Assembly (NCBI RefSeq): GCF_005491205.1
Contig: NZ_CP028037.1
Coordinates: 1-64,000 of the forward strand
Source: Nissabacter sp. SGAir0207
Lineage (GTDB): Bacteria > Pseudomonadota > Gammaproteobacteria > Enterobacterales > Enterobacteriaceae
Reading direction: 5' to 3'
Length of the DNA: 64,000 bases
Each line of letters opens with the position of its first letter. The stretch's first letter is position 1. The notes beneath the pieces are model-generated. The model was not told where the DNA came from, searched no databases, and was given only the letters and a program-made list of their open reading frames with translations. Of the stretch, positions 8,717 through 18,191 are shown in pieces. The position numbers and the translations under genes were made by a program.

Positions 8717-10095
8717 GGCGTGGTTGGCGCGCCCTCTGGCCGCGGCGGATGGTCAGTCAACTGTTGTGGCTGCTGGCGCTCTCGCTGCTGCTGGCGAACC
8801 TGATGGCGATTGTCGGCATCCAGTATGCTGGTTCGCTGGTGCACCCGATGTCCCGCTCGCTGGCGCTGGAGCGGCTGGCGATCGCCTTTCAGGCGACACA
8901 GCATCTCCAGCCGCCGGACGCCGCGCCACTGCTGGCATCGATGCGTGACGGTGGCGCGCGCTTCTGGGTGGACAGCCAGCCGGAGGTGCCGCGCTTCCCG
9001 ATGCGGCGCGAGGAGCGGCGATTGGCGGCGGAGCTGGCCGAACGGCTGGGGTTGCCGACCGTCAGCGGCGTAACCATGCAACTGGAGCGTGCCGACGGCG
9101 GCCGGGCGCGCGGCGTGCTGTTCAGCCCCGCCCGCTGGCAGCCGCTGCGGCTGCGTACCAGCCTGCTGCTGGCGGATGGGCGCAGCCTGAATGGCGTGCA
9201 GCCGATGATTCAGGCTTACGAGTGGTGGCGTCTGCTCTCCTACTCCCTGCCGGTGGCGAGCGTGCCGCTGCTGCTGATCAGCCTGTTCTTCCTGTTGCGG
9301 GTGGTACGGCCGGTGCGCACGCTGGCGCGCGCCACCGACCAGATCAGCCGGGGCGAGTGGATGGCCCCGCTGCCGCTGGCTGGCCCACAGGAGGCGCGCG
9401 AGCTGACGCAGGCGTTCAACCTGATGCAGGAGCGGCTGGCGCGCCACATCGAGGGGCGCACCCAGATGCTGGCGGCGATGAGCCACGATCTCAACACGCC
9501 GCTGACCGGGCTGCGCCTCCAGCTTGAACTGCTGGAGCCGGGGCCGGAGCGGGATGACATGCTGGAGAGCCTGAACGATCTGCGGCTGATGGTCAGCGAG
9601 ACGCTCAACTTTATCCGTGGGGAGGCGAGCCAGGAGCAGTCACAGCGCTGTGACATTGGCGCGCTGCTGGGCGATCTGGCGCGGCGCTACCAGTTGCAGG
9701 GCAAGGCGGTGGCGTGGCCGGGCGGGGAGGGGGTAGCGATCGCCTGTCGGCCGGTGGCGTTGCGGCGCGCGCTGGGCAACCTGATCGACAATGCGCTGGC
9801 CTATGGCGGCGATGCCACGCTCAGCCTACGCCGGGTTACGGAGGGGGTATGTATTGAGATTCTGGATCACGGCCCCGGCATCGCGCCAGAGAACCTGACG
9901 CGGGTGCTGGAGCCGTTTGTCCGGCTGCATGATGCCCCGCCACCCACACAGCCGGAGGCTGGCGGCGGCTTGGGGCTGGGGCTGGCCATCGCCCGCGCCT
10001 GCATCCATGCCCACGGCGGCGAGCTGACGCTGCAAAACCGTCCGTCCGCCGGGCTGTGCGCGGTGATCCTGCTGCCGCGCGGGATCAGAAGTTGA
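8713..10095 (+). CDS. Sensor histidine kinase
   Basis: A 460-residue inner-membrane kinase partnered with the preceding regulator. It has TM1 at about residues 13-37, a periplasmic sensor of about 140 residues, TM2 near 175-197, HAMP (VVRPVRTLARATDQISRGEW), and an H-box AAMSHDLNTPLTGLRL with the phospho-His near residue 258. The ATPase domain has an N-box (RRALGNLIDNALAYG), a G1 box (ILDHGPGIAPENL) and a G2 box (GGGLGLGLAIARACI). The start is GTG 8713 overlapping the regulator stop. It ends 11 bases inside the 3' end of the convergent receptor gene. DLNTP replaces the commoner DLRTP in the H-box. Confidence 0.88.
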   Translation: MRRGWRALWPRRMVSQLLWLLALSLLLANLMAIVGIQYAGSLVHPMSRSLALERLAIAFQATQHLQPPDAAPLLASMRDGGARFWVDSQPEVPRFPMRREERRLAAELAERLGLPTVSGVTMQLERADGGRARGVLFSPARWQPLRLRTSLLLADGRSLNGVQPMIQAYEWWRLLSYSLPVASVPLLLISLFFLLRVVRPVRTLARATDQISRGEWMAPLPLAGPQEARELTQAFNLMQERLARHIEGRTQMLAAMSHDLNTPLTGLRLQLELLEPGPERDDMLESLNDLRLMVSETLNFIRGEASQEQSQRCDIGALLGDLARRYQLQGKAVAWPGGEGVAIACRPVALRRALGNLIDNALAYGGDATLSLRRVTEGVCIEILDHGPGIAPENLTRVLEPFVRLHDAPPPTQPEAGGGLGLGLAIARACIHAHGGELTLQNRPSAGLCAVILLPRGIRS

Positions 10096-12025
10096 TGCTG
10101 ACGCCGCCCCAGAAGGTGCGGCCATAGTTGACGGTGCCGTAAGTCTCGTCATCCAGACGCTTGTCGCCAACGTTGTAGATCGCGCCATTCAGCGTCACGC
10201 TGCGGGTTAGCTGGTGGGAGACGCCAACATCAGCGGTGGTGTAGCCCGGTGCTGGCTCGCTGCTGACGGTGTTGCCATACTCCTTGCCGTAGTAGGTGGC
10301 GGCGGCCCAGAACTGGGTGTCTGCCGTCATCTCCCACTCGGTGCGCAGCGTCGCTTTGTGCTTCGGTGTCAGCGCCAGCGGCGCGCCGGCGTTGCTGCCG
10401 CTCTTCTGCTCAGAGTCGGTGAAGGTGTAGTTCCCCTTCAGCGACCAGTTCGGCACAATCTGCCAGCTTCCGGTCAGTTCCACCCCTTTGATGATCGCCT
10501 TGTCGATGTTGACGCGATCCATCACGATGTAGCCGTTCCAGCGCTCGCTGGTGGTGACGGTGGAGAGCTTGTCCTTGAAGTCGTTGTAGAACAGCGTGGC
10601 GCTGGCCGAGAGGTCATCACGGTTTGACCACATCGCCGATAGCTCGTAGTTGGTGCTGGTTTCCGGCTTCAGGTCTGGGTTGCCCAGCATCACGTAGGTG
10701 TTGCGGCGCAGCACGGCGTAGCCATCAATCACCGCGCGGATCTCTGGTGCCTTGAAGCCACGCGCCACCCCGCCTTTCACCGTCCAGTCATCGGTCACAT
10801 ACCAGACGCCGTACAGGCGCGGGCTATAGTGGTTGCCGTACTGCTCGTGGTTGTCCAGACGCAGGCCGCCGGTCAGGGCGAACGCCTCCGCCATGCGCCA
10901 CTCATCCTCAAGGAACAGCGCCTTCTGAACCACCTTGTACTTGTGATCCTGACGGGTGCCGTCGCCTTGGTTCCAGTCTTTAAGCTGGTTCTCCTGCCAC
11001 TGCACGCCGGTGGTGGTGGTGTGGTAAGTGGTGGGAATGACCAGCTTGGCGTCCAGCACGCTGTTCTTGATGGTCGGCTTGCGCCCCAGCACGTCGGTCT
11101 GGGTCGGGCTGGCCAGCCCCTCGCGGCTGGTCTTCTCCTGCGAGAAGGAGAGCGTCGAGGTGGCCCATGACCAGCGCCCCTCGTGGGAGAGCGACCAGTG
11201 GTCACGATCATTCTTCTGCTCGCGAGTGGCCCAGTTGGCGCTGACGCCATCGCCATTCTTCAGCCGGGTCTGGCCGCCCTCCAGCAGGAACTCCTGATTC
11301 TCGGTTGGCGTGAAGGCCAGCCGGGCGGTCAGGTCTTTGTGGTGCGCCTTGGTGAAGCCATTGGTCTCCTGCACATTGTCATCCGCCTGACGATCCAGAT
11401 AGCGGCCCCAGAGTTGCAGCGCCAGCACGTCTGGCACCAGCGGGCCATTGAGGTAGAGCTGGGTGTTGCTGGCGTTGCCCTGGCTGCGGTGCTGGCGGGC
11501 GGAGTAGTCATAGGAGAGGGTACCGCCCCACTTTTGGCTGTTTTTGCGCGTGATGATGTTGATCACCCCGCCAATGGCGTCCGAACCGTAGAGCGAGGAC
11601 ATCGGGCCACGAATTACCTCGATGCGCTCAATCGCTGCCGCAGGCGGAATGAAACTCTGCTCATAACCGGCATTGCCGTTCACCCGCGAGTCGCGGCCAC
11701 CCTGACGCTTGCCATCCACCAGCAGCAGCGTGTAGTCCGCTGGCATCCCACGGATGGAGATGTCCGTTTCGTTGGCGCTACCATTGACCACGACCCCCTC
11801 CACCTCACGCAGGGCATCGCCGAGGTTCTGCACCGAGCGCTTGCGCAGCGCCTCACCGGGGATCACGGTAATTGAGGCGGGCGCATCTTCCAGCCGCTGC
11901 TCAAAGCCAGCGGCGGTCACCACCATGGTGTCTTCGGCGGTGTCCGCAGCAAAGGTGGCGCCGGGTACAAACAGGGCGAGGGTAATCAGTTCCGCCAGTG
12001 CGCGGCGTGTGAAGGTAACAGTCAT
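10085..12025 (-). CDS. TonB-dependent siderophore receptor, CirA/IrgA-like
   Basis: A 646-residue outer-membrane receptor. It has a signal peptide (cleavage likely after residue 26, GATFA), a TonB box EDTMVVTA at about 31-38, a plug domain with DALREVEGVVV, ISIRGMPADYTLLLVDGKRQ and PMSSLYGSDAIGGVINIITRK, then a 22-strand barrel ending in FWGGVSINF with terminal Phe. Length and plug sequence fit the CirA/IrgA class of catecholate siderophore receptors (about 650-660 residues) better than FepA. It is convergent with a two-component system likely to sense its ligand. I could not see a convincing Fur box directly upstream. Confidence 0.85.
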   Translation of the reverse strand: MTVTFTRRALAELITLALFVPGATFAADTAEDTMVVTAAGFEQRLEDAPASITVIPGEALRKRSVQNLGDALREVEGVVVNGSANETDISIRGMPADYTLLLVDGKRQGGRDSRVNGNAGYEQSFIPPAAAIERIEVIRGPMSSLYGSDAIGGVINIITRKNSQKWGGTLSYDYSARQHRSQGNASNTQLYLNGPLVPDVLALQLWGRYLDRQADDNVQETNGFTKAHHKDLTARLAFTPTENQEFLLEGGQTRLKNGDGVSANWATREQKNDRDHWSLSHEGRWSWATSTLSFSQEKTSREGLASPTQTDVLGRKPTIKNSVLDAKLVIPTTYHTTTTGVQWQENQLKDWNQGDGTRQDHKYKVVQKALFLEDEWRMAEAFALTGGLRLDNHEQYGNHYSPRLYGVWYVTDDWTVKGGVARGFKAPEIRAVIDGYAVLRRNTYVMLGNPDLKPETSTNYELSAMWSNRDDLSASATLFYNDFKDKLSTVTTSERWNGYIVMDRVNIDKAIIKGVELTGSWQIVPNWSLKGNYTFTDSEQKSGSNAGAPLALTPKHKATLRTEWEMTADTQFWAAATYYGKEYGNTVSSEPAPGYTTADVGVSHQLTRSVTLNGAIYNVGDKRLDDETYGTVNYGRTFWGGVSINF

Positions 12026-12310
12026 GGTGCGTCTCTTTCCCAGAGGTGAAAATAAAAACGCGAATCATACGCATCCGCAATTCTGAAAATTGGACAAAGT
12101 GAGACAAAACCGGCAAACGGGAGGTGAAAGGGCGCACAGAGGGTGAAAAGGTGGGCAGGCACCGCCCTACACACGGGATTCTAAGATGATCAATGTAACG
12201 GGTGTGCAGCTACGTGAATTTATCGAGAGTAATGACTAAACACCCATTGAATAGAAATATAAAATATGGGCAATTTTTAAATGAAGATATTATTCACAGG
12301 CATCTCCCAT

Positions 12311-12751
12311 TCAAAACTCGCGCGCCAACGTCAGGTAGCCATTGAATCGCACTGAACATTCATTGGCGTTAATCAATCCAGATGCAATAAACACATCCTT
12401 TTGCCCACGCTGATTATAATAGGTATATTTTGCCGTCACATTCTTTACGCCATCATCAAGGTAGGAAGATAAATATTGTGCTTCTGACAATGCCAACCCA
12501 TCATGACGCGCCGCGTCTGCCGCATGATCGTTTGCAGCGGTTTGTGAAGCAAAAACAGCGGAGACCGGCGAAATATCCAAAACACTCACCTCTGTTTTCT
12601 TTTTTTCTATTGAAGAGGGATCAATATTCAGCTTTTCTGTGAAATTCTGGAATAACGCTATTTCTATTGATGCATTAACCCTGGCGCACTCCTCTTCACC
12701 GGCATAGGCCAGAAAAGGAAAGAGGGCCACAACATGAATTATTTTTTTCAC
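12311..12751 (-). CDS. Hypothetical exported protein
   Basis: A 146-residue protein with a clear Sec signal peptide (MKKIIHVVALFPFLAYAG, cleavage near residue 17). The mature part has two Cys (ECARVN and NECSVRF), suggesting a periplasmic disulfide. The final segment NECSVRFNGYLTLAREF is strand-like. I do not recognise the family. Base composition is clearly more AT-rich than neighbouring genes, which may mean recent acquisition. It stands alone between the TonB receptor and the autotransporter array. Confidence 0.6.
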   Translation of the reverse strand: MKKIIHVVALFPFLAYAGEEECARVNASIEIALFQNFTEKLNIDPSSIEKKKTEVSVLDISPVSAVFASQTAANDHAADAARHDGLALSEAQYLSSYLDDGVKNVTAKYTYYNQRGQKDVFIASGLINANECSVRFNGYLTLAREF

Positions 12752-12833
12752 AATAAATTTTCATCCTTTTAAGCGTTCCCTGAAACCGCGCCATTATAAA
12801 GTAAGGGGGTGCTATCTAAATGCGCTGTTGATA

Positions 12834-12865
12834 ACAAAACGCCCCGACCATCAAGGCCGAGGGCG
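12834..12865 (-). terminator. Rho-independent terminator downstream of autotransporter 1
   Basis: Read on the minus strand, a stem of about ten pairs with one bulge and one GU pair (CGCCC...GGCC, loop TTGAT, GGTCGGGGCG) is followed by TTTTGTT. It lies about 100 bases after the stop of the first BigA-like gene. Confidence 0.6.
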
Positions 12866-12962
12866 GTTAAAATGTTGAAAACTCGCTATCCGGTGAATCG
12901 CCATACCGCTCTGGTTAAGAGAACGGCATGGCGGCCTTGGCCGGATTTCTGATCAGGGGCGA

Positions 12963-15900
12963 TCAGAAGTGGTAGAGGTAGTTCAGCATCATGCCCTGAT
13001 CGCGCAGCATGTCCTCCTGCCAGTGGTAGGCCTCCGCGCTCAGCGTTGCCTGTTTGCCTTGGTACTTCACGCCGACCTGCGCCAGTCCGTTAACACCGCC
13101 GCCTTTCTGGCCGTCCTCCACGTGGAAGCGCTGACCGGCCGCGCCCTGCAACGAGGCGGTGCGTTCACCCTGCTGGTAACTCAGGTTCGGGCCGCCCTCC
13201 AGCGTGGCGGTGGCGGCCCAGCCATTGTCACCGGCGTAGGTCAGTTTCAGGCCAGCTACCGCGTCTACCGCCGTCTCTTCAACGCCTGACATGCGCAGGT
13301 TAAAGTCACCGGCCCCGCGTTCGTTGTAGCCCTCTTCAGTAGTGTGGCGCAGCTTCATGCCCGCGAACGGCGTCAGCGTCAGCCCTTTCTGTGGGGTGTA
13401 GCTTTTCGCCATCTCGCTGCGGAACTCCAGGTACTGCTGGTTGTTGTCGCTGTCCGCTACGCGATTGACGTCGCCATACTGCACCTGCCGGTTGCTGTCG
13501 AGGTTGTGGATGTCATAGCGCAACGCATTGTTCCAGCGCAGCTCGTTCTCTGTCAGCGGCAGACTGTGCTGCACACCAAAGAACTGGCTGTAGCCGCCGG
13601 TCAGGCCGTTGTCGCCAGCACGTCCAGTGCCGCTGCCGTCCAGCCGAGCGATGCCATACTGCACCTCCAGCGTCTGGTTTTTATCCAGCGTAAATTGCTG
13701 GCGCAACGCCATCATGTCATAGCGGGTGTCGTTGCCCAGTTCGCTACGCGGGTCACCTTTCGCTACCACGTTGAACGCCAGACCGTTGCCCATCGCTGGT
13801 GCGGTGTCGGCCAGCATCTCGAAGCGGTTACCCAGCACGCGCGCATCACGCGCCACGCTTTTTGCCTGACTGCCGGAGATTTGGCGCAGCGCGCTATTGA
13901 GTTCAGCGGTATTGGCGACGTTCAGGCTGGTGAACAGGTCATTGTTGGTGTAGGCCGCATCCAGCGCGCCCGCCACGCTCTTATCACTGGCGAGGCTGGC
14001 GTAGGCATTTTTGGTCAGGGTGACGTCGATGTTGCCGCTGTCGTCCTTCTGGCCTTCGGCGCGCCACACCACGCTGGTGGAGGTGATGTTCTGCTCGCCG
14101 CTAAGGTTCTCACCGACGAACACATCGTTGAAAGTTTGGGTGGTCGCGGCGCTGCCCTGCGTGAAACCGGTATCGATCGCCACGTCGCCCAGCGCCAGAT
14201 TGCTGGCGGTCAGCGCCCCGGCGGTGCCGTCAGCACGGGTGCCGATGGTGTACTGGTTCAGGGTGCTGGCGACGGTCGGATCGGTGGGCAGGGTATACGT
14301 CGCGTAGTGCACCTCGCTCTTGTCCTCGCTGTTGCCGTTCACGCCCACTACCGTGACGTCGCTCTCTTTTATCAGTCCGCTGCCATTGCCAACCAGATTC
14401 ACGCTGCCATTGTTGACGAGCCGACCATTGGCCCCCAACCGGCTAAAGGCGTGGGAGTTGACGGCATAGACATTGATGATGCCGTTATTCTCCAACACCG
14501 CCTCGGAGGCGGCGATGGAATCCAGTTGCATCGCCACCATGCCGCTGTTGGTGGTGCCGGGCGTACCGAGGTTGATGGTGCCATTGTTCACCAACTGGTT
14601 GTTTTTGCTGCCCTTCATCGCCACGGTGTTGCTGCCGCTGGCGTTTATCACGCCGTCATTGATCGCTATGGCATTCAGGTGGCGCATATACACGCCAACG
14701 CTTCTGTTGGCGGTATAATTAAGCTGGCCGGTGGCGCCGCTGTAGCCGTTGATCCCGTCACCCTGATTCCAGAAGGTCGAAGGCTGGGCATGGTCAAAGG
14801 CCGAGCCGACCAGCACGCCGCTGCCGGTCGTCTGGCTAATGGAGCCGTTGTTGATGATGCTGTTGCCGCCATTCCTGCCGAGCCGCAGCACTACCCGGCT
14901 GCCCTGCGTGCCGTCACTGATCAGGGTGCCGCTGTTTTTGAACACCGAGTTACCCTCAATCGTCATGTTGTGGGTTTTACCCATCATCACCGTGCCGTCA
15001 GTGGCATTATTTAACACGCTGCTGTTGCGCAGCCAGAAGTCCTGCGTGAGGTCGGCATTCCAGCTGCCGTGGTTGGTGAGGGTACTTCGGTCGGTCAGCG
15101 CCCCGTTCTGTATGGTGCCGCCAGCATAATTGATCAGGGTTGCGTCTGTGGCGACGGGCTGGCCGGTGCCGTTGATCATGCCACTGTTATTGACGGTGGC
15201 ACCGCTTCTGGCGGAAAGGGTGGCAACGGTGCCAGCATTGTTGAGAACGCCCTGATATTCCAGCATCAGCGGCGCGGTGATGCTGGCCCCGCTCTCATTG
15301 TTCAGGATGCCCGACACATCCAGTTGGCTGCCCTCAATGGTGCCGGTATTGCTAACGGTCGAGCCGGTGTAGACCAGCGCCTCCTTCGCCAGCGAGGTAG
15401 TGCCGCTTAACACCGAGCCGTCAGGCAGTTCGAGCAGGGCAAGGCTTTCACTGTTGTCGGCGCTGGGCGGTACCCCGGTACCGACATTGATCTGGCCGCG
15501 GTTGACGATGCGGTTGTCCACATTGCCGTCGCTGTAGAACGCCTGCCCGTTCACGGCGTTGATATTGATTACGCCGGTGGTGTCGTTGATGGCGATGCTG
15601 CCGTTGTAGGCCGCCATGCCCGCCAGCGGCTGGTTTGGCTGGGCATTTTCATTGGTCTCAAGATTAATCGTGCCCTGATTAATCACCCGATTGTTGGGGC
15701 GCAAGGCCACCATGCCAGCCCCGGCGTTATAGACCGTGATCACGCCGCCTGGATGGTTGGTGGCAACGGCATTGCCATTGAGTGCCGGCCCCCCAAAATT
15801 GTCTGAGCCAGCAAACATACCCACGGCAAAGTCTTTGGGTGAATTGGAGGGGATATTGACCGGTATCTGTGTGGTATCGGCCGCATCTTTCCACAGCGCA

Positions 15901-17720
15901 TCGGTGGTGATGGTGCCAAAGTTATCTATGGTGCTGTTATAAACCGCGTTTATCGCGACACCTCGGCCATACAGATTTAGCGTACCGTCTGCCATATTAG
16001 TGGCGGAGGAACCATTAGAAGCCGTCATCAACTGGATACCCATCACCGTATTATTTGACCACTCAAAATAACTGATACTAAATTTTTGGCTGAAGTTAAC
16101 CAGGCTGTCCTGATTCATGACGCGGCCTGCCAGACTCCCCTCATTCACTGCACTGGCCCTGTTTTCGGCGAGCAGGGCGATGGTGTTAATGGCCTGACCC
16201 GCCGCCATGCTGGTACGCCGGATTTCCATGCTGCCCTGATTATGTAGCAGAGTATTTTCATCATAGCCGTAGGCCAGCGGCATATTCTCTACCTGAACCG
16301 TCCCGTGATTGAGCAGGCGACTACCGGACCCAAGGCTGGCCAGGCTACTGTTTGTAGTAAAATAGGCATTAATGCTGCTGATACCAGCGGTATTCAGGCT
16401 GGCCCCTTCAGCAATCTCGAGTTGCCCGCCGTTGGAGAGGCCGAAGCCAATAAACCCGACCGGGAAGAGGCCATCAGCACTGCTCTCTCCCTGTAGGGAG
16501 AGGGTAGAGGCGCCATCAATGGCGATCGCCACGGCTGGCCCAGACCCGGTACGTTGCTCGGCAACGCTATCGCCGGCCGCCGTATCGGCAATTTGATCCA
16601 CTTCCCCGGTGAGCTGGAGGCCCTGACGCAACTCCACGCGATTGCCATCGCCGCTGAGGGTCACCCCATTGATGCTCTCCTGCGAGCCATCATTAAGGGC
16701 ATACCGATGGGGAGCCACTTCCGTGTCCGTCACCACCTGAAGATGGCCGTCCAGCACCACCCGATTATTGGTGCCAGTCACCCCGATACCGGTGGAGGCG
16801 ACATAAAAGGTCTCGGCGGCGAGCGGTGAGCTTTGGTCTTTATCCACCCGCATATTGCCGTTGAGGGTTATCTGGTTGGCCTCGCCTGCCACCTTCACGC
16901 CGGTCGCCTGTTGGCCGGTGACGTTGATCTCCGGGGAGAGCAGGTTGACGGTATTACTTTGGCCGCTGACGCTAATGCCGGTGGCAAAGTTGCCCACCGC
17001 CATTGCGCCGCGTTGGTTCAGGGTGTTGCTGTCGCCGGTAACGGCAATACCGGTGCCGCCGTCGTTGAGGGTGGCGTTGCCCTCGGTGTTCAGGGTGTTG
17101 CCATTGCCCGCCACCTGCACAGCGGTAGAGCCGCTGCCGTCAGCCACGATGGGGCCAAGGGTATTGAGGATGTTCTCGTCACCGCTGACACTCAGGCCGG
17201 TGCCGCCAGCCTCCCCGCCGGTGATGGCATGGCTGTTGATGGTGTAGCCATCGAGCGAGAGTGGTGTACCGATATCACCGTCGCCAATGCCGATGCTGTT
17301 TTCGGTGATATCGATGATTTTGTCATCGCCGCCGTCATCGCCGCCGTCATCGCCGCCGTCATCGCCACCGTCATCGCCGCCATCGTCGCCGCCGTCATCC
17401 CCACCATCATCGCCCCCGTCGTCACCGCCATCATCGCCACCACGGGTGCGGTTACCGTGGTCATCATCATCCGCAGCGATCAAGCCAATAGCCAGCACAA
17501 GCGCGGCGCCGCCGGCCGCGATCCAGATCCCATTTCGTTGCATAAAAGAGTCCTGCGTCAGGCAGGATTTCGGCAGGGCATCACGCTGCGCTTTGGACAG
17601 CAAATTAATATTGACCGGGCACGATGGCGAAGGCGTGTTATCGCTGGAAGGGAGAGCGGCAAACCCATTATTGCTGAGTGCCAAGGCAATACAGAGAGAG
17701 AGGAGTTTTTGTTGTTGCAT
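12963..17720 (-). CDS. BigA-like autotransporter, paralog 1 (1585 aa)
   Basis: A type V secreted surface protein. It has a signal peptide at residues 1-21 (cleavage after GFA) and a 45-residue segment with two Cys (34 and 53) in CPVNIN...SCLT. A second hydrophobic segment lies at about 65-83, then an acidic linker of ten GGDD units, then a beta-helix passenger of short repeats rich in NNSGTI/NQGTINL motifs. The C-terminal barrel (about 1290-1585) starts after LNSALRQISGSQAKSVARDARVLGNRFEML and ends YLYHF. The CPxNI...CLT, hydrophobic segment and acidic repeat order resembles Salmonella BigA (from memory). GAGGA precedes the ATG. It is likely an adhesin or surface-interaction protein. It has its own terminator, and two close paralogs lie upstream. 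Confidence 0.85.
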   Translation of the reverse strand: MQQQKLLSLCIALALSNNGFAALPSSDNTPSPSCPVNINLLSKAQRDALPKSCLTQDSFMQRNGIWIAAGGAALVLAIGLIAADDDDHGNRTRGGDDGGDDGGDDGGDDGGDDGGDDGGDDGGDDGGDDGGDDKIIDITENSIGIGDGDIGTPLSLDGYTINSHAITGGEAGGTGLSVSGDENILNTLGPIVADGSGSTAVQVAGNGNTLNTEGNATLNDGGTGIAVTGDSNTLNQRGAMAVGNFATGISVSGQSNTVNLLSPEINVTGQQATGVKVAGEANQITLNGNMRVDKDQSSPLAAETFYVASTGIGVTGTNNRVVLDGHLQVVTDTEVAPHRYALNDGSQESINGVTLSGDGNRVELRQGLQLTGEVDQIADTAAGDSVAEQRTGSGPAVAIAIDGASTLSLQGESSADGLFPVGFIGFGLSNGGQLEIAEGASLNTAGISSINAYFTTNSSLASLGSGSRLLNHGTVQVENMPLAYGYDENTLLHNQGSMEIRRTSMAAGQAINTIALLAENRASAVNEGSLAGRVMNQDSLVNFSQKFSISYFEWSNNTVMGIQLMTASNGSSATNMADGTLNLYGRGVAINAVYNSTIDNFGTITTDALWKDAADTTQIPVNIPSNSPKDFAVGMFAGSDNFGGPALNGNAVATNHPGGVITVYNAGAGMVALRPNNRVINQGTINLETNENAQPNQPLAGMAAYNGSIAINDTTGVININAVNGQAFYSDGNVDNRIVNRGQINVGTGVPPSADNSESLALLELPDGSVLSGTTSLAKEALVYTGSTVSNTGTIEGSQLDVSGILNNESGASITAPLMLEYQGVLNNAGTVATLSARSGATVNNSGMINGTGQPVATDATLINYAGGTIQNGALTDRSTLTNHGSWNADLTQDFWLRNSSVLNNATDGTVMMGKTHNMTIEGNSVFKNSGTLISDGTQGSRVVLRLGRNGGNSIINNGSISQTTGSGVLVGSAFDHAQPSTFWNQGDGINGYSGATGQLNYTANRSVGVYMRHLNAIAINDGVINASGSNTVAMKGSKNNQLVNNGTINLGTPGTTNSGMVAMQLDSIAASEAVLENNGIINVYAVNSHAFSRLGANGRLVNNGSVNLVGNGSGLIKESDVTVVGVNGNSEDKSEVHYATYTLPTDPTVASTLNQYTIGTRADGTAGALTASNLALGDVAIDTGFTQGSAATTQTFNDVFVGENLSGEQNITSTSVVWRAEGQKDDSGNIDVTLTKNAYASLASDKSVAGALDAAYTNNDLFTSLNVANTAELNSALRQISGSQAKSVARDARVLGNRFEMLADTAPAMGNGLAFNVVAKGDPRSELGNDTRYDMMALRQQFTLDKNQTLEVQYGIARLDGSGTGRAGDNGLTGGYSQFFGVQHSLPLTENELRWNNALRYDIHNLDSNRQVQYGDVNRVADSDNNQQYLEFRSEMAKSYTPQKGLTLTPFAGMKLRHTTEEGYNERGAGDFNLRMSGVEETAVDAVAGLKLTYAGDNGWAATATLEGGPNLSYQQGERTASLQGAAGQRFHVEDGQKGGGVNGLAQVGVKYQGKQATLSAEAYHWQEDMLRDQGMMLNYLYHF
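17322..17441 (-). repeat. 12-base tandem repeat coding (GGDD)10
   Basis: Ten in-frame copies of a 12-base unit (plus-strand form GTCATCGCCGCC with third-position variation) encode ten consecutive Gly-Gly-Asp-Asp units between the hydrophobic segment and passenger of autotransporter 1. Unit length is a multiple of three, so copy-number change would lengthen or shorten the linker without frameshift. Confidence 0.9.
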
Positions 17721-18163
17721 GATTAATCCTCAACACAATGAGCGATCGTTTTATCCAATGGCAGTGACAATATTGGATAGCCTTACCCGAGCCATCTAAA
17801 TAATGGGGGCGACAAGGTGTGCGTAAAAAACATTGAGATGCATGGAGTGATGAGTATAGCACTGGGTAACTGCACGGGCATAAAGTGGGAAAGGGAAATG
17901 TTATTTAAATGACTGGCTTCGCATTAATAATGGGTAGGGTGGTGGTCGGTTTTTATCGGTATAAAATAAATATCATTATATATCGTGGAAATAGCGCGTC
18001 TGTGTTAATTCATCATTACTGATTTTATTCATTGCGGGATTTGCTGGCAGAAAAGATTATGGGTTAATTTCTCATAATAATATTGTGGGTGGAAAGTATG
18101 CTATCAAAAAATCACCTTGTCGCGCCGGACAGGATGTATTCAGGCATACGCGTGGATAATAAC
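17721..18163. other. AT-rich intergenic region, promoter of autotransporter 1
   Basis: About 440 bases between paralogs 1 and 2, markedly AT-rich compared with the flanking genes. It must hold the minus-strand promoter of paralog 1; no gene, RNA or strong operator is visible. AT-richness ahead of surface genes is typical of H-NS targets (inference). Confidence 0.5.
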
Positions 18164-18185
18164 AGGCCCGGCGGGAGCCGGGCCT
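18164..18185 (-). terminator. Hairpin terminator downstream of autotransporter 2
   Basis: A perfect 9-base stem (AGGCCCGGC / GCCGGGCCT) with a 4-base loop lies 7 bases after the stop of paralog 2. On the minus strand it is followed by GTTATTATCC, only weakly T-rich. Confidence 0.6.
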
Positions 18186-18191
18186 TGATCC

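Noticed and set aside
12026..12110. Possible Fur box before the TonB receptor
   Set aside because: The region has scattered matches only (such as ATGATTCGCG on the minus strand) and no alignment as good as the one at 7892-7910.
12186..12239. A 17-codon frame MINVTGVQLREFIESND that faintly resembles the start of a GapR/DUF2312-type protein
   Set aside because: Too short to call, with no continuation in another frame; resemblance may be chance.
13344..15014. Long open frames on the plus strand opposite the autotransporter genes (also 16833-17726, 18573-20021, 22047-22916, 27154-28035)
   Set aside because: They are mirror frames of the repetitive, high-GC beta-helix coding sequence, lack ribosome sites, have unnatural composition (runs of V/A/H/Q) and recur at equivalent places in all three paralogs.
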